The translations under genes and the position numbers were made by a program. Shown one piece after another: positions 1 to 5,374 of a stretch of DNA of 5,374 nt. Each line of letters opens with the position of its first letter. Position 1 is the first letter of the stretch. Origin of the DNA: Anaerolineae bacterium (lineage in GTDB: Bacteria > Chloroflexota > Anaerolineae > Anaerolineales > Villigracilaceae); the NCBI GenBank assembly GCA_003158885.1, contig PMLN01000351.1, positions 1-5,374 of the forward strand. The letters run 5' to 3'. The notes under the pieces are model-generated. The model was not told where the DNA came from and made no database searches. It was given only the letters and a program-made list of their open reading frames with translations.

Positions 1-88
1 GATCCGTGTCCGTCCGCCGAAGGAAAGGTTCCTGAGCCTGTCGAAGGACAAAAGGTTTTTAATCTTGGCAATTCCCAATGAGCCGCGT
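1..88. other. Non-coding left edge
   Basis: I see no credible gene here on either strand. The stretch lies downstream of the lipoprotein-gene remnant in the direction of transcription. It holds one repeat-like motif (31-47) and a T-run at 56-60. No convincing stem followed by a T-tract was found for the minus-strand transcripts. The part next to the remnant (about 65-91) weakly resembles the bases just after the stop codon of the intact lipoprotein gene (about 768-799), so it may be leftover downstream sequence of the lost paralogue. Confidence 0.5.
31..47. repeat. Short interspersed-repeat-like motif
   Basis: The 17-base motif CCTGAGCCTGTCGAAGG (reverse complement CCTTCGACAGGCTCAGG) matches from memory a motif often seen scattered between genes in many bacterial genomes, including Chloroflexota, where it may mark a larger palindromic repeat. 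Only one copy is present in this window, so its repeated nature cannot be shown here. It lies outside all coding regions, which fits an intergenic repeat. Confidence 0.4.
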
Positions 89-154
89 TCATTTCACTAC
101 TCCCAGCAGCCCCGGAAACCAATACCACAACAAATCGGCGGCGGGTTTGCCATA
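89..154 (-). pseudogene. 3' end remnant of a paralogous lipoprotein gene
   Basis: Read on the minus strand, this stretch encodes 21 residues, including GKPAADLLWYWFP, followed by a TGA stop at 89-91. It aligns without gaps to the last 21 residues of the intact lipoprotein (coding bases 800-862), with 18 of 21 residues identical. Over about 60 bases I count nine differences; six lie in codons that still encode the same residue and three change it (Y for H, G for R, V for A). That pattern suggests the copy diverged while part of a working gene and was later cut off. Upstream the similarity ends at about 154, and the stop codon of the DUF5615 gene begins only three bases further on. No start codon or other part of the paralogue remains in the window. 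Confidence 0.75.
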
Positions 155-156
155 CG

Positions 157-519
157 TTATTCCTTATGGCTAAATCGAACCTGACCGGGTTGGATCACCA
201 CAAAAGCATTCTGCAATTCATCCTTGTGCTCGCGAACCAATTGCAAAATAGATTGTGCCAGTGTTGAGCGTCTGTTGGCAGGAAAACGAATTAAGACCAC
301 GCCTGCAGAATCAGAATGGCTGGCAAACACCAGCCATCCAAAATCCTTATCTTCGGTCAGCAGAATACGATTCTAGCGATAAGCCTGCTCGAGCAGTTCG
401 CTATCCACTGACCTTTGCATATATTCGCTGACTGCTAATACTTCATAGCCTTCGGCGCGTAAGGCGCGTACAACAATAAAGTCACAACTTTCATCGGCGA
501 GAAAGCGCAGTCCGCTCAT
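157..519 (-). pseudogene. DUF5615 PIN-like toxin gene with an in-frame stop
   Basis: From ATG at 517-519 this frame reads as a DUF5615 family protein, a PIN-like putative RNase usually paired with DUF433 antitoxins. The first 48 codons give an N-terminus starting MSGLRFLADES, with the conserved acidic residue D9. Codon 49 is TAG (373-375), where family members normally have Glu or another residue, as in 'AYRENR'. The same frame then continues as NRILLTEDKDFG, the family's central acidic motif, and runs to a TAA at 157-159. Without the stop the product would be 120 residues, the normal length. The stop removes D57 and D59 and leaves no Met codon for restarting, so the gene is probably inactive. 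The start overlaps the DUF433 stop codon as ATGA, implying translational coupling. One base change (for example GAG to TAG) or a sequencing error would explain it. Confidence 0.85.
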
Positions 520-755
520 GTCCCAGCTTGCAGAATAATGGTTTCATGCGCCAATGTACTGGCGGCATAAGCCAGTGCCGCCCGGATATCAATTTTCTTC
601 AAACGGGTATAAGCATCGAGCAATTCTTCCTCGTTTGCACCTTCGCTCAGTTTTTGTAAAATCAATTCAATCGGAATGCGCGTGCCTTTGATGACAGGCT
701 TGCCAAGCATTACGGCAGGATTAACTTCGATACGTTCAAGAAGTTTTTCAGGCAT
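516..755 (-). CDS. DUF433 family antitoxin-like protein
   Basis: This 79-residue protein carries the DUF433 hallmark near residues 10-28 (NPAVMLGKPVIKGTRIP), followed by helical segments around ILQKLSEGANEEELLDAY. DUF433 proteins are small helix-turn-helix-type proteins, commonly the VapB-like partner of a DUF5615 PIN-like toxin; they presumably bind the toxin and may repress their own promoter. The length is normal and the frame is intact. The start is supported by GAGGTG at 760-765, four bases upstream of the ATG. The gene ends in an ATGA overlap with the DUF5615 frame. GC content here is lower than in fabG (by hand about 48% over 541-720 against about 57% over 4201-4380), which mildly suggests separate acquisition. 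With the toxin broken, this antitoxin may be an orphan or may act on related toxins elsewhere. Confidence 0.88.
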   Translation of the reverse strand: MPEKLLERIEVNPAVMLGKPVIKGTRIPIELILQKLSEGANEEELLDAYTRLKKIDIRAALAYAASTLAHETIILQAGT

Positions 756-772
756 CTTTCACCTCATGGCTA

Positions 773-778
773 ATTATA
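773..778 (-). promoter_or_regulatory. Candidate -10 box for the DUF433-DUF5615 module
   Basis: The minus strand reads TATAAT exactly, 17 bases upstream of the DUF433 start codon. A transcript starting about 7 bases downstream would still include the GAGGTG ribosome binding site. No good -35 box is found 16-18 bases further upstream, where the sequence is the stop codon and final codons of the lipoprotein gene. The match is exact but short, so chance is possible. If real, it gives the module its own transcription, independent of the upstream operon. Confidence 0.4.
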
Positions 779-796
779 CAACATCTACTCGCGCGC

Positions 797-3298
797 CTAT
801 TTCGCCACTCCCAATAGCCTCGGGAACCAATACCATAACAAATCTGCGGCGGGTTTGCCGTGCACCGATGCGGATTTGTCCTGCAGTGCGGCGGGCGGGT
901 AAAAGCCGCGGCTGATGATCCCCCCGATCCAGGGGCGCGTGTTGATGGCGTTTAACATCGCTTCGTAAAGATCAGACTGGCTTTGTAAATCCAGAGAGGC
1001 CGAGGCCGGATTGTTTGGCTCATTGAGATCAAGCCACGAGAGACACCCGCCTTTGCCATCGTTGATGCAATTCGTCTCCACGCCGTTCGCGGAGGGATAG
1101 GCTAAAGCCAGCAGCATCGGTTTGTTGAGAAGTGTAACCAACGGCAGGATGTCATGATCGAGCATTTTGCCCGCCTGGTTGAGCAGGTCAGCTTTGGATG
1201 CGCCCGCTTGGCTCGCGAGCGGTGCGCTCCACAACAGGTAAATCCCGTCCGTGTCCGGAAAGAAGCTCAGGGAGGTGGGCACCTTGCCCGGCGTATAAGG
1301 CAGCGCCCACAGGATTTTTCCGTTGAAATGCTTGCGGACTTCCGCGAGGATGGCTTTCCAGCGCGTGTCTGCATCGCTTGGAACTCCGGATGGCGTGCCG
1401 TCGGTCAATGTGCCATTCGGCAGTGCGGGGTTGATCCATGTTCCGCCGCCGAGGATGAGCATCTGCGCGCCGGATTGGGTTGCAAGGTCGGCATAGTTAT
1501 CGGCAAAGGCCCGGTAATGATCGAACCAGGCATTCCACCAATTCGCATCGCGCCGCGCAGACTTCCAAAAGTCGTCGGCATTTGCAGTGGGAAAGTGTGC
1601 GATGGGGAAGATGCCCACATTCAAATTCAGGCCGCGCGCTTGGCTGGTCATAAGGGCTGAATCGGTCCATAGTGGGTCTTTGCCGGGAATGGGTGAGAAG
1701 GTTAAAGGATTGCTGTTGGAAAATGTCCAGGTGGGCGTGATAAAGACCCAATTAGCTCCCAACCCCTTTGTGGTCTGGATTGCTTGCGGATAATAATACG
1801 ACCAGTTGGGGCGGTAGTCCGGTTGGAACTCGATCCCGCTCACAAATCCGGATGGACGCGCGGTGATTTGCGCGCCAACCAGTGAGGTGGTTTCAGCACC
1901 TCCCAGCCACGTCCATGAATTGACCGTATCCTGGGCCTCTTCCGGCGTGAGGCTGGTGGCGATCTCGTGTCCCATGGCGGATGCGCCGGCCGTTGAAGAA
2001 TCATCCGCGCTGTCGCATTGACTGTTCCGGCAATAACGATAATGAAATGTGCCGAGCATGTTGAGCGGACTGTAAAGCTGATAAGCCCATTGATTCTTGC
2101 CTATCGGCCACATCGGGATGGGTTCCGTCCAGCCGTACGGATTGAATTGAATGGTAACAATATCGCCGACAGGTGTGGTGGCTGGCACGCTTACTTGGAA
2201 AAGGATCGGCGAGGATGGCCCTGCCCGCCAGGTTTCTATCACATCCTGGATGGCTGTATCCTGGGGAGGCACCACAAAACTTCGCAGGACAAACTCCCCA
2301 CTCGACTTATGTTCTGCGTTCCAAAACCCATCACCCAATGTATATTTATATTGAATGGTTGCGCCGGCCGGCAGGCTAATCGTTGCCTGGTAATGCCCGT
2401 CGGGTTGCGAGGACAAGACCGGCATGCGGTCTGCCACTGTGCTTAATCCACCCTCGAGGTCTGCGAAAGTATTGCCCAATTGCAATAAGTTTCCTGCCAG
2501 GCGGATTGGCGCTCCTGGGACGGTATTCGATGGGGCCGTCACGTTGAATGTGATCTTGACCAGCGGCGCGGCCTTCATATGGATTTGAACAGGCGTGTTC
2601 AAGCTGGCGGCAACGGTTGCTCCTTGCTGAAATGCTTGATAAGCGCCGTCCAACGCGTAGGCGGCCAGGTTATGGAGGCCGACCGGGAGTCCCTGCAGAT
2701 CGAATTGGCCGGATGAATCGGTAATGGATTGAACGCCTCCGGCCGTGACCAAAATATTCGGGATGGACGCTCCTGTGTCCGTGTTGAGAACGTGACCCTG
2801 AATTCCTCCCAGCGGGCGCGCATAATTTTTATCGCTCCAGCTTCCGATCATATCCTGCACCTCACCGGGTCCCGCGACCACGTAGATGCGGTACCGGATG
2901 GGTGTATGGCTGGTGGTATCTTCGGAAATCGGCGCTCCGCTTTGGCGTATATAGCGATACTTGACCACTGCATTAAGCGGAAGCGGTAAAGCGGCTGTAT
3001 AGGTTAAATTATCCCTGGCCTGCATGGGGTAGGTCGAAGCATTCAGGGCCAGACCGGTTACTTCATCCATCACATCCATATAAAGCGATTCGCCAGGTCC
3101 CAATGGTTCGGGCAGAATGGCAGTGAAGGTGGTTTGTGCGCGTGCTTCGGGCGTCGGAGAGGGTGGGATGGGTGTTGCCGGCTGTGTGGACCCCAGGTCA
3201 ATGGTGGGAAATTGGATCAGCGTACTTGTGCAGGCCAGCCCGCTCAGCAGCAGTGCACAAAAAGATAAGGATGTAATGAGTTTAGCCTTTGATTTCAT
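797..3298 (-). CDS. Multidomain lipoprotein with GH113-like barrel, probably catalytically dead
   Basis: The 833-residue protein begins with a signal peptide and a lipobox-like SGLAC with Cys at residue 23, so it is likely lipid-anchored outside the membrane. A Pro/Thr-rich linker spans residues 37-52. Three beta-sandwich modules resembling starch-binding (CBM20/CBM48-like) domains follow, at about 57-155, 244-358 and 364-464. They contain KYRYI, QYKYT and FHYRY strands and end in QDMIGSW, QDVIETW and QDTVNSW. A carboxypeptidase-regulatory-like domain (about 162-243, GGIQGHVLNTDTG to LPVGLHNL) sits between the first two. Residues 483-831 resemble GH113-type TIM barrels (GANWVFITPTW, the W-rich 577-601 segment, LDLQSQSDLYEA, GKPAADLLWYW). 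Where GH113 enzymes carry the acid/base Glu (GTE) this protein has GGGTW (617-621); near the expected nucleophile it reads KPMLLALAYPS (726-736). Sugar binding without cleavage is therefore inferred. Cys pairs 423/428 and 744/752 could form disulfides. The start is set by GGAGG at 3305-3309. A longer open frame to 3685 only shadows nusB. Confidence 0.8.
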   Translation of the reverse strand: MKSKAKLITSLSFCALLLSGLACTSTLIQFPTIDLGSTQPATPIPPSPTPEARAQTTFTAILPEPLGPGESLYMDVMDEVTGLALNASTYPMQARDNLTYTAALPLPLNAVVKYRYIRQSGAPISEDTTSHTPIRYRIYVVAGPGEVQDMIGSWSDKNYARPLGGIQGHVLNTDTGASIPNILVTAGGVQSITDSSGQFDLQGLPVGLHNLAAYALDGAYQAFQQGATVAASLNTPVQIHMKAAPLVKITFNVTAPSNTVPGAPIRLAGNLLQLGNTFADLEGGLSTVADRMPVLSSQPDGHYQATISLPAGATIQYKYTLGDGFWNAEHKSSGEFVLRSFVVPPQDTAIQDVIETWRAGPSSPILFQVSVPATTPVGDIVTIQFNPYGWTEPIPMWPIGKNQWAYQLYSPLNMLGTFHYRYCRNSQCDSADDSSTAGASAMGHEIATSLTPEEAQDTVNSWTWLGGAETTSLVGAQITARPSGFVSGIEFQPDYRPNWSYYYPQAIQTTKGLGANWVFITPTWTFSNSNPLTFSPIPGKDPLWTDSALMTSQARGLNLNVGIFPIAHFPTANADDFWKSARRDANWWNAWFDHYRAFADNYADLATQSGAQMLILGGGTWINPALPNGTLTDGTPSGVPSDADTRWKAILAEVRKHFNGKILWALPYTPGKVPTSLSFFPDTDGIYLLWSAPLASQAGASKADLLNQAGKMLDHDILPLVTLLNKPMLLALAYPSANGVETNCINDGKGGCLSWLDLNEPNNPASASLDLQSQSDLYEAMLNAINTRPWIGGIISRGFYPPAALQDKSASVHGKPAADLLWYWFPRLLGVAK

Positions 3299-3743
3299 TT
3301 CCCGCCTCCTTCTGCGCGGACAGAATTTGTTGGCGTATATCGTACTGATGTTCGGCCAGACTTCCCAACACGCCGTTGACAAAACGCGGCGCGCTATCCG
3401 ATCCATAAAGCTTTGCAATTTCCACCGCTTCATTGATGGCGACTTTGACCGGCGTCTGGTTTTGAATGGCGAATTCCCAGCAGGAGATTCGTAAAATATT
3501 CCGGTCGATCGCCGCGATCTGATCGAAGGGCCATTCCGGCGCATATTTCTCCATAACGTGATCCAATATATGGACGAGGGGAAAAACACCGAAGATGATT
3601 TGCCGCGCAAACTCGGCCAGATCGTCTGAAAGCGGAGATTCCTCCAGCCTTTCCCGAAATATATCGGCTGGAGGGTGATTTGCAATATCTACTTCGTAAA
3701 GTACTTGCAGGGCCAGACAGCGCGCCCTGGTGCGGGACTTCAT
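3282..3743 (-). CDS. nusB: Transcription antitermination factor NusB
   Basis: This 153-residue protein matches NusB in length and motifs. It has an N-terminal RxxALQVLYEVD helix (residues 8-19), the central W-PFDQIAAIDRNILRISCWE segment (about 70-89), and the C-terminal VAINEAVEIAKLYG (about 100-113) and FVNGVLGSLAE (about 120-130) motifs. NusB is a cytoplasmic all-helical protein that binds boxA RNA together with NusE (ribosomal protein S10), mainly to support transcription of rRNA operons. The ATG at 3741-3743 lies six bases past the Asp23 gene's stop codon, and GAGG at 3755-3758 inside that gene may serve as the ribosome binding site at a longish 11-base spacing. The 3' end overlaps the lipoprotein start by 17 bases. 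Finding nusB next to an Asp23 gene is common in bacteria, especially Gram-positives. Confidence 0.95.
   Translation of the reverse strand: MKSRTRARCLALQVLYEVDIANHPPADIFRERLEESPLSDDLAEFARQIIFGVFPLVHILDHVMEKYAPEWPFDQIAAIDRNILRISCWEFAIQNQTPVKVAINEAVEIAKLYGSDSAPRFVNGVLGSLAEHQYDIRQQILSAQKEAGNEIKG
3305..3309 (-). promoter_or_regulatory. Ribosome binding site setting the lipoprotein start
   Basis: GGAGG on the minus strand lies six bases upstream of the ATG at 3296-3298. It decides the start of the lipoprotein, because the frame stays open for 129 more codons upstream through nusB. The site lies inside the nusB coding sequence, so ribosomes finishing nusB pass over it, which favours coupled translation. 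Confidence 0.8.
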
Positions 3744-3749
3744 AATGCG

Positions 3750-4106
3750 TCAGGCCTCTTGTGACCCCTCATAATGAATGTCTTCGATATGGACATCCAC
3801 CTGGCCGACATCCATGCCGGTCATTTCCTGAATGGCACGCGTGACCTGTTGTTGGATATTGCGTCCGACTTCACGTATGTTGACTTCTTCCTTCACAACT
3901 ACGAAAATGTCGGCAAGCACCATGTTTTCATGGATTGCGATTTGCACACCGTTATCTGCGCCGCGTCGGAAGAAACGATTGACGCCTCCGGCAACCGGCG
4001 CCATTTCGCGCACGCCCGGCACACTTAGGGCGGCCATGCGGGCAATGGTGGTCAATACTTCAGGGGCAATGGTAGTCTTGCCGGGTGGACGAGTATATTC
4101 TGTCAT
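3750..4106 (-). CDS. Asp23/Gls24 family envelope stress protein
   Basis: This 118-residue protein fits the Asp23/Gls24 (DUF322) family. It shows the N-terminal TTIAPEVLTTIARMAALSVPGV region (residues 11-32), a GGV segment, the central strand-rich VQIAIHENMVLADIFVVVKE, and the C-terminal helix IREVGRNIQQQVTRAIQEMTGMDVGQVDVHIEDIHYE. Family members are small cytoplasmic proteins, often near the membrane, linked to envelope stress or alkaline shock in Gram-positive bacteria; the exact biochemical role is unclear. I chose the ATG at 4104-4106 because AAGGAG at 4111-4116 lies just four bases upstream. A TTG at 4122-4124 would add six residues, but it would place the ribosome binding site inside the coding sequence. 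The gene lies 23 bases after fabG and 6 bases before nusB, so one transcript is likely. Confidence 0.92.
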   Translation of the reverse strand: MTEYTRPPGKTTIAPEVLTTIARMAALSVPGVREMAPVAGGVNRFFRRGADNGVQIAIHENMVLADIFVVVKEEVNIREVGRNIQQQVTRAIQEMTGMDVGQVDVHIEDIHYEGSQEA

Positions 4107-4110
4107 AGCG

Positions 4111-4116
4111 CTCCTT
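4111..4116 (-). promoter_or_regulatory. Ribosome binding site setting the Asp23 start
   Basis: AAGGAG on the minus strand, four bases upstream of the ATG at 4104-4106. It argues for that ATG and against the upstream in-frame TTG at 4122-4124, whose own upstream sequence has no comparable match. Confidence 0.75.
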
Positions 4117-4129
4117 ATCTTCAATAGAC

Positions 4130-4885
4130 TTACATCACCATTCCGCCATCCACTTGCAAAGTCACACCGGTGACGAACGAAGCTTCTTCAGACACGAGAT
4201 AGGCCACCGCGTAAGCGATATCCTCCGGCTTGCCGAAGCGTCCCATCGGTGTCAGCTTGAGAGAGATATCCTTGATTTCCTGCGGAAGATTGACCGTCAG
4301 GCGCGTCTCGATAAAGCCAGGGGCGACCGCGTTAACAGTGATGTTGCGCGAGCCAACTTCCTTGGCGAGTGCTTTGGTGAATCCGATCAGGCCCGCTTTG
4401 GAAGAGGAATAATTGGTTTGCCCTGCTTGTCCCGAAACGCCGGAGACGGATGAAAGATTCACGATGCGTCCATAGTGCTGTTTCATCATGGAGCGGATCA
4501 CGGCCTGCGAACAATTGAACGCGCCTTTGAGATTGATGTCCAGCACCGCGTCCCAATCGGCTTCCGAGATGCGCATGATGAGATTATCGCGCGTGATGCC
4601 CGCGTTGTTGACTAGAATGTCCACTTTGCCGAACTGCTCGACTGCGGAATCGATCATCGCTTTGGCGCTGGCGGAATCTGCCACGTTCACAGAGTGCGCG
4701 ACGACCTTGCAGCCTGTTTGGGCGGCGATCTCCTGCGCGGCCCCTTCGGCTTTTTCAGCGGTCAAGTCTGCAACCATGACGCTGGCTCCGCGTTGGGCTA
4801 GCAGTTCCACGATGGCACGTCCGATTCCCTGTGCGCCTCCGGTCACTACGGCTACCCGGTTTTGTAAGGATAAAAATTCAGTCAT
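4130..4885 (-). CDS. fabG: 3-oxoacyl-ACP reductase FabG
   Basis: This 251-residue short-chain dehydrogenase/reductase has the usual FabG length. FabG reduces 3-oxoacyl-ACP to 3-hydroxyacyl-ACP in the fatty acid elongation cycle in the cytoplasm. The cofactor motif TGGAQGIG is at residues 15-22, NNAG at 93-96, the active-site Asn at about 118, catalytic Ser146 (NLSSVSG), and the Tyr159/Lys163 pair in NYSSSKAG. VNAVAPGFIET and the C-terminal VDGGMVM are also FabG-like. Asp40 at the end of the second strand (VMVADL) is often seen in NADH-preferring SDR enzymes, whereas typical FabG uses NADPH; this is only a hint. GAGGAG at 4892-4897, six bases from the ATG, supports the start. No acpP or fabF lies beside it here, so a role as another SDR, such as an acetoacetyl-CoA reductase, cannot be excluded. 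Confidence 0.9.
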   Translation of the reverse strand: MTEFLSLQNRVAVVTGGAQGIGRAIVELLAQRGASVMVADLTAEKAEGAAQEIAAQTGCKVVAHSVNVADSASAKAMIDSAVEQFGKVDILVNNAGITRDNLIMRISEADWDAVLDINLKGAFNCSQAVIRSMMKQHYGRIVNLSSVSGVSGQAGQTNYSSSKAGLIGFTKALAKEVGSRNITVNAVAPGFIETRLTVNLPQEIKDISLKLTPMGRFGKPEDIAYAVAYLVSEEASFVTGVTLQVDGGMVM

Positions 4886-4978
4886 GATTTGCTCCTCATT
4901 CAGTATTTACGCTTTGGCATATTGCAGGCATTAACACGTTCTTCTCTTTTTGGTTGCCAAGTCTTTTCCGAGTGAAGA
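4886..4978 (-). promoter_or_regulatory. Intergenic region upstream of fabG, weak promoter candidate
   Basis: This gap of 93 bases is the largest between the genes to the right of the lipoprotein and a natural place for an operon promoter. On the minus strand TTGGCA (4955-4960) is one mismatch from the -35 consensus, and GTTAAT (4930-4935) matches four of six -10 positions at a long 19-base spacing. This is a weak call. TTGG-CAA-CCAA at about 4950-4960 forms a four-base stem, too short and without a T-tract to count as a terminator of the upstream gene. Confidence 0.25.
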
Positions 4979-5374
4979 TTATACTCTGTGTGAGAGCGGT
5001 CTGGGCGCGAACCCAAGCGCAAGCCCGCATAGCGCAGAAATAATTCCGATGTATAACACTGCGTCCTGCCAGAATTGAAGCGGATATAGGCGGATCAATG
5101 TATCTGAATCGGGGAACAACCACGAATTGCCGGTAAAGAACAGCCCATGAAAATCGCTGAAGAATTGCCAGAACAGATCGCCTGATCCGCTCGCGCCGAT
5201 CGTGGCAATAACGCCGATGGTCAGCGCCAGCGCCAGTGTGAGCCAGCCGCCCTGTCTCAGTCCCAGGGTGTAAGCGGGCAGCCATTTCCCGCGCCAGGCC
5301 CACAGCCCGATCAGGATCAAGACCAGGACGACGGCATACCAAATCTTTAAAAAGTTTTGCACCACCACTTTGAC
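4979..5374 (-). CDS. TIGR01906/DUF1461 integral membrane protein (5' end cut by the window edge)
   Basis: The frame is open to the right edge, giving 131 visible C-terminal residues. The characteristic block FHGLFFTGNSWLFPDSDTL, followed by IRLYPLQFWQDA, is what I know from TIGR01906/DUF1461 membrane proteins. The visible part has about three hydrophobic segments: IWYAVVLVLILIGLWAW, WLTLALALTIGVIATIG and AVLYIGIISALCGLALGF. The family is found in Firmicutes and Chloroflexota; its function is unknown to me. A GTG at 5366-5368 lies in frame, but the codons before it (Val, Lys) fit the family's internal V-K-x-V pattern, so the true start is most likely outside the window. It precedes fabG by 93 bases in the same direction and may or may not be cotranscribed. 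Confidence 0.85.
   Translation of the reverse strand, partial: VKVVVQNFLKIWYAVVLVLILIGLWAWRGKWLPAYTLGLRQGGWLTLALALTIGVIATIGASGSGDLFWQFFSDFHGLFFTGNSWLFPDSDTLIRLYPLQFWQDAVLYIGIISALCGLALGFAPRPLSHRV

Noticed and set aside
157..519. TAG read as an amino acid (recoding or alternative genetic code)
   Set aside because: TAG ends the lipoprotein gene in the same window and no other genes show internal TAG codons, so a nonsense mutation or sequencing error is simpler.
1154..1660. 168-residue plus-strand open frame
   Set aside because: It is antisense to the barrel domain of the lipoprotein, which has clear domain-like sequence. No family features or good ribosome binding site were seen on the plus strand.
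3299..3685. N-terminal extension of the lipoprotein frame by 129 codons
   Set aside because: It lies wholly within nusB in another frame, has no family resemblance, and would bury the signal peptide and lipobox. GGAGG at 3305-3309 marks the real start at 3298.
4107..4124. Longer Asp23 protein starting at TTG 4122-4124
   Set aside because: The added residues are encoded by the ribosome binding site itself; AAGGAG is well placed for the ATG at 4104-4106.
4488..4934. 148-residue plus-strand open frame opposite fabG
   Set aside because: It is antisense to the strongly conserved FabG and has a composition typical of a shadow frame, with no motif.
4941..4966. Possible terminator hairpin between the membrane protein gene and fabG
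   Set aside because: The stem is about four base pairs (TTGG/CCAA) and on the minus strand is followed by A-rich, not T-rich, sequence.
4896..5342. 148-residue minus-strand open frame
   Set aside because: It overlaps the DUF1461 membrane protein in another frame, is rich in Arg and Cys without a recognisable motif, and looks like a shadow.
1..5374. CRISPR array, tRNA, rRNA, riboswitch or insertion sequence
   Set aside because: No regularly spaced repeats, tRNA-like cloverleaf, rRNA-like blocks, transposase motifs or terminal inverted repeats were recognised on either strand by eye.

Overview
The window looks like a chromosomal piece of a Chloroflexota bacterium, probably Anaerolineae-like. 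This rests on the mix of genes rather than on any marker: a DUF1461/TIGR01906 membrane protein, a fabG - Asp23/Gls24 - nusB run, and a large lipoprotein with a proline-rich linker, starch-binding-like beta modules and a glycosidase-like barrel. All supported genes lie on the minus strand, so transcription runs from right to left. The plus-strand and overlapping minus-strand open frames read as shadows.

Right part (about 3282-5374): the C-terminal part of a TIGR01906/DUF1461 membrane protein enters from the right edge. After a gap of about 90 bases come fabG (3-oxoacyl-ACP reductase), an Asp23/Gls24 protein and nusB. They are tightly packed, and nusB overlaps the next gene by 17 bases. Each gene from fabG onward has a visible ribosome binding site, and the arrangement suggests one operon.

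Middle (797-3298): an 833-residue predicted lipoprotein begins inside the end of nusB. It has a lipobox, three beta-sandwich modules that each end in a QD-x4-W-type tail, a carboxypeptidase-regulatory-like domain after the first module, and a C-terminal barrel resembling GH113. The two catalytic glutamates expected of that family are not visible, so it may bind sugar without cleaving it.

Left part (1-796): a small two-gene module, a DUF433 antitoxin-like gene followed by a DUF5615 PIN-like toxin gene, sits immediately downstream of the lipoprotein gene. The toxin gene carries an in-frame TAG and is probably dead. Directly beyond its stop codon lies a short, diverged copy of the last 21 codons of the lipoprotein gene, ending in its own stop codon. 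This is the remnant of a second, paralogous lipoprotein gene. The toxin-antitoxin-like module is thus bracketed by two copies of the same gene end, the most unusual structure in the window. The first 88 bases hold no gene, only a short motif of an interspersed-repeat type.

Nothing seen amounts to a clearly new system. The best leads are the bracketed, decayed module and the probable pseudo-glycosidase lipoprotein tied to nusB.
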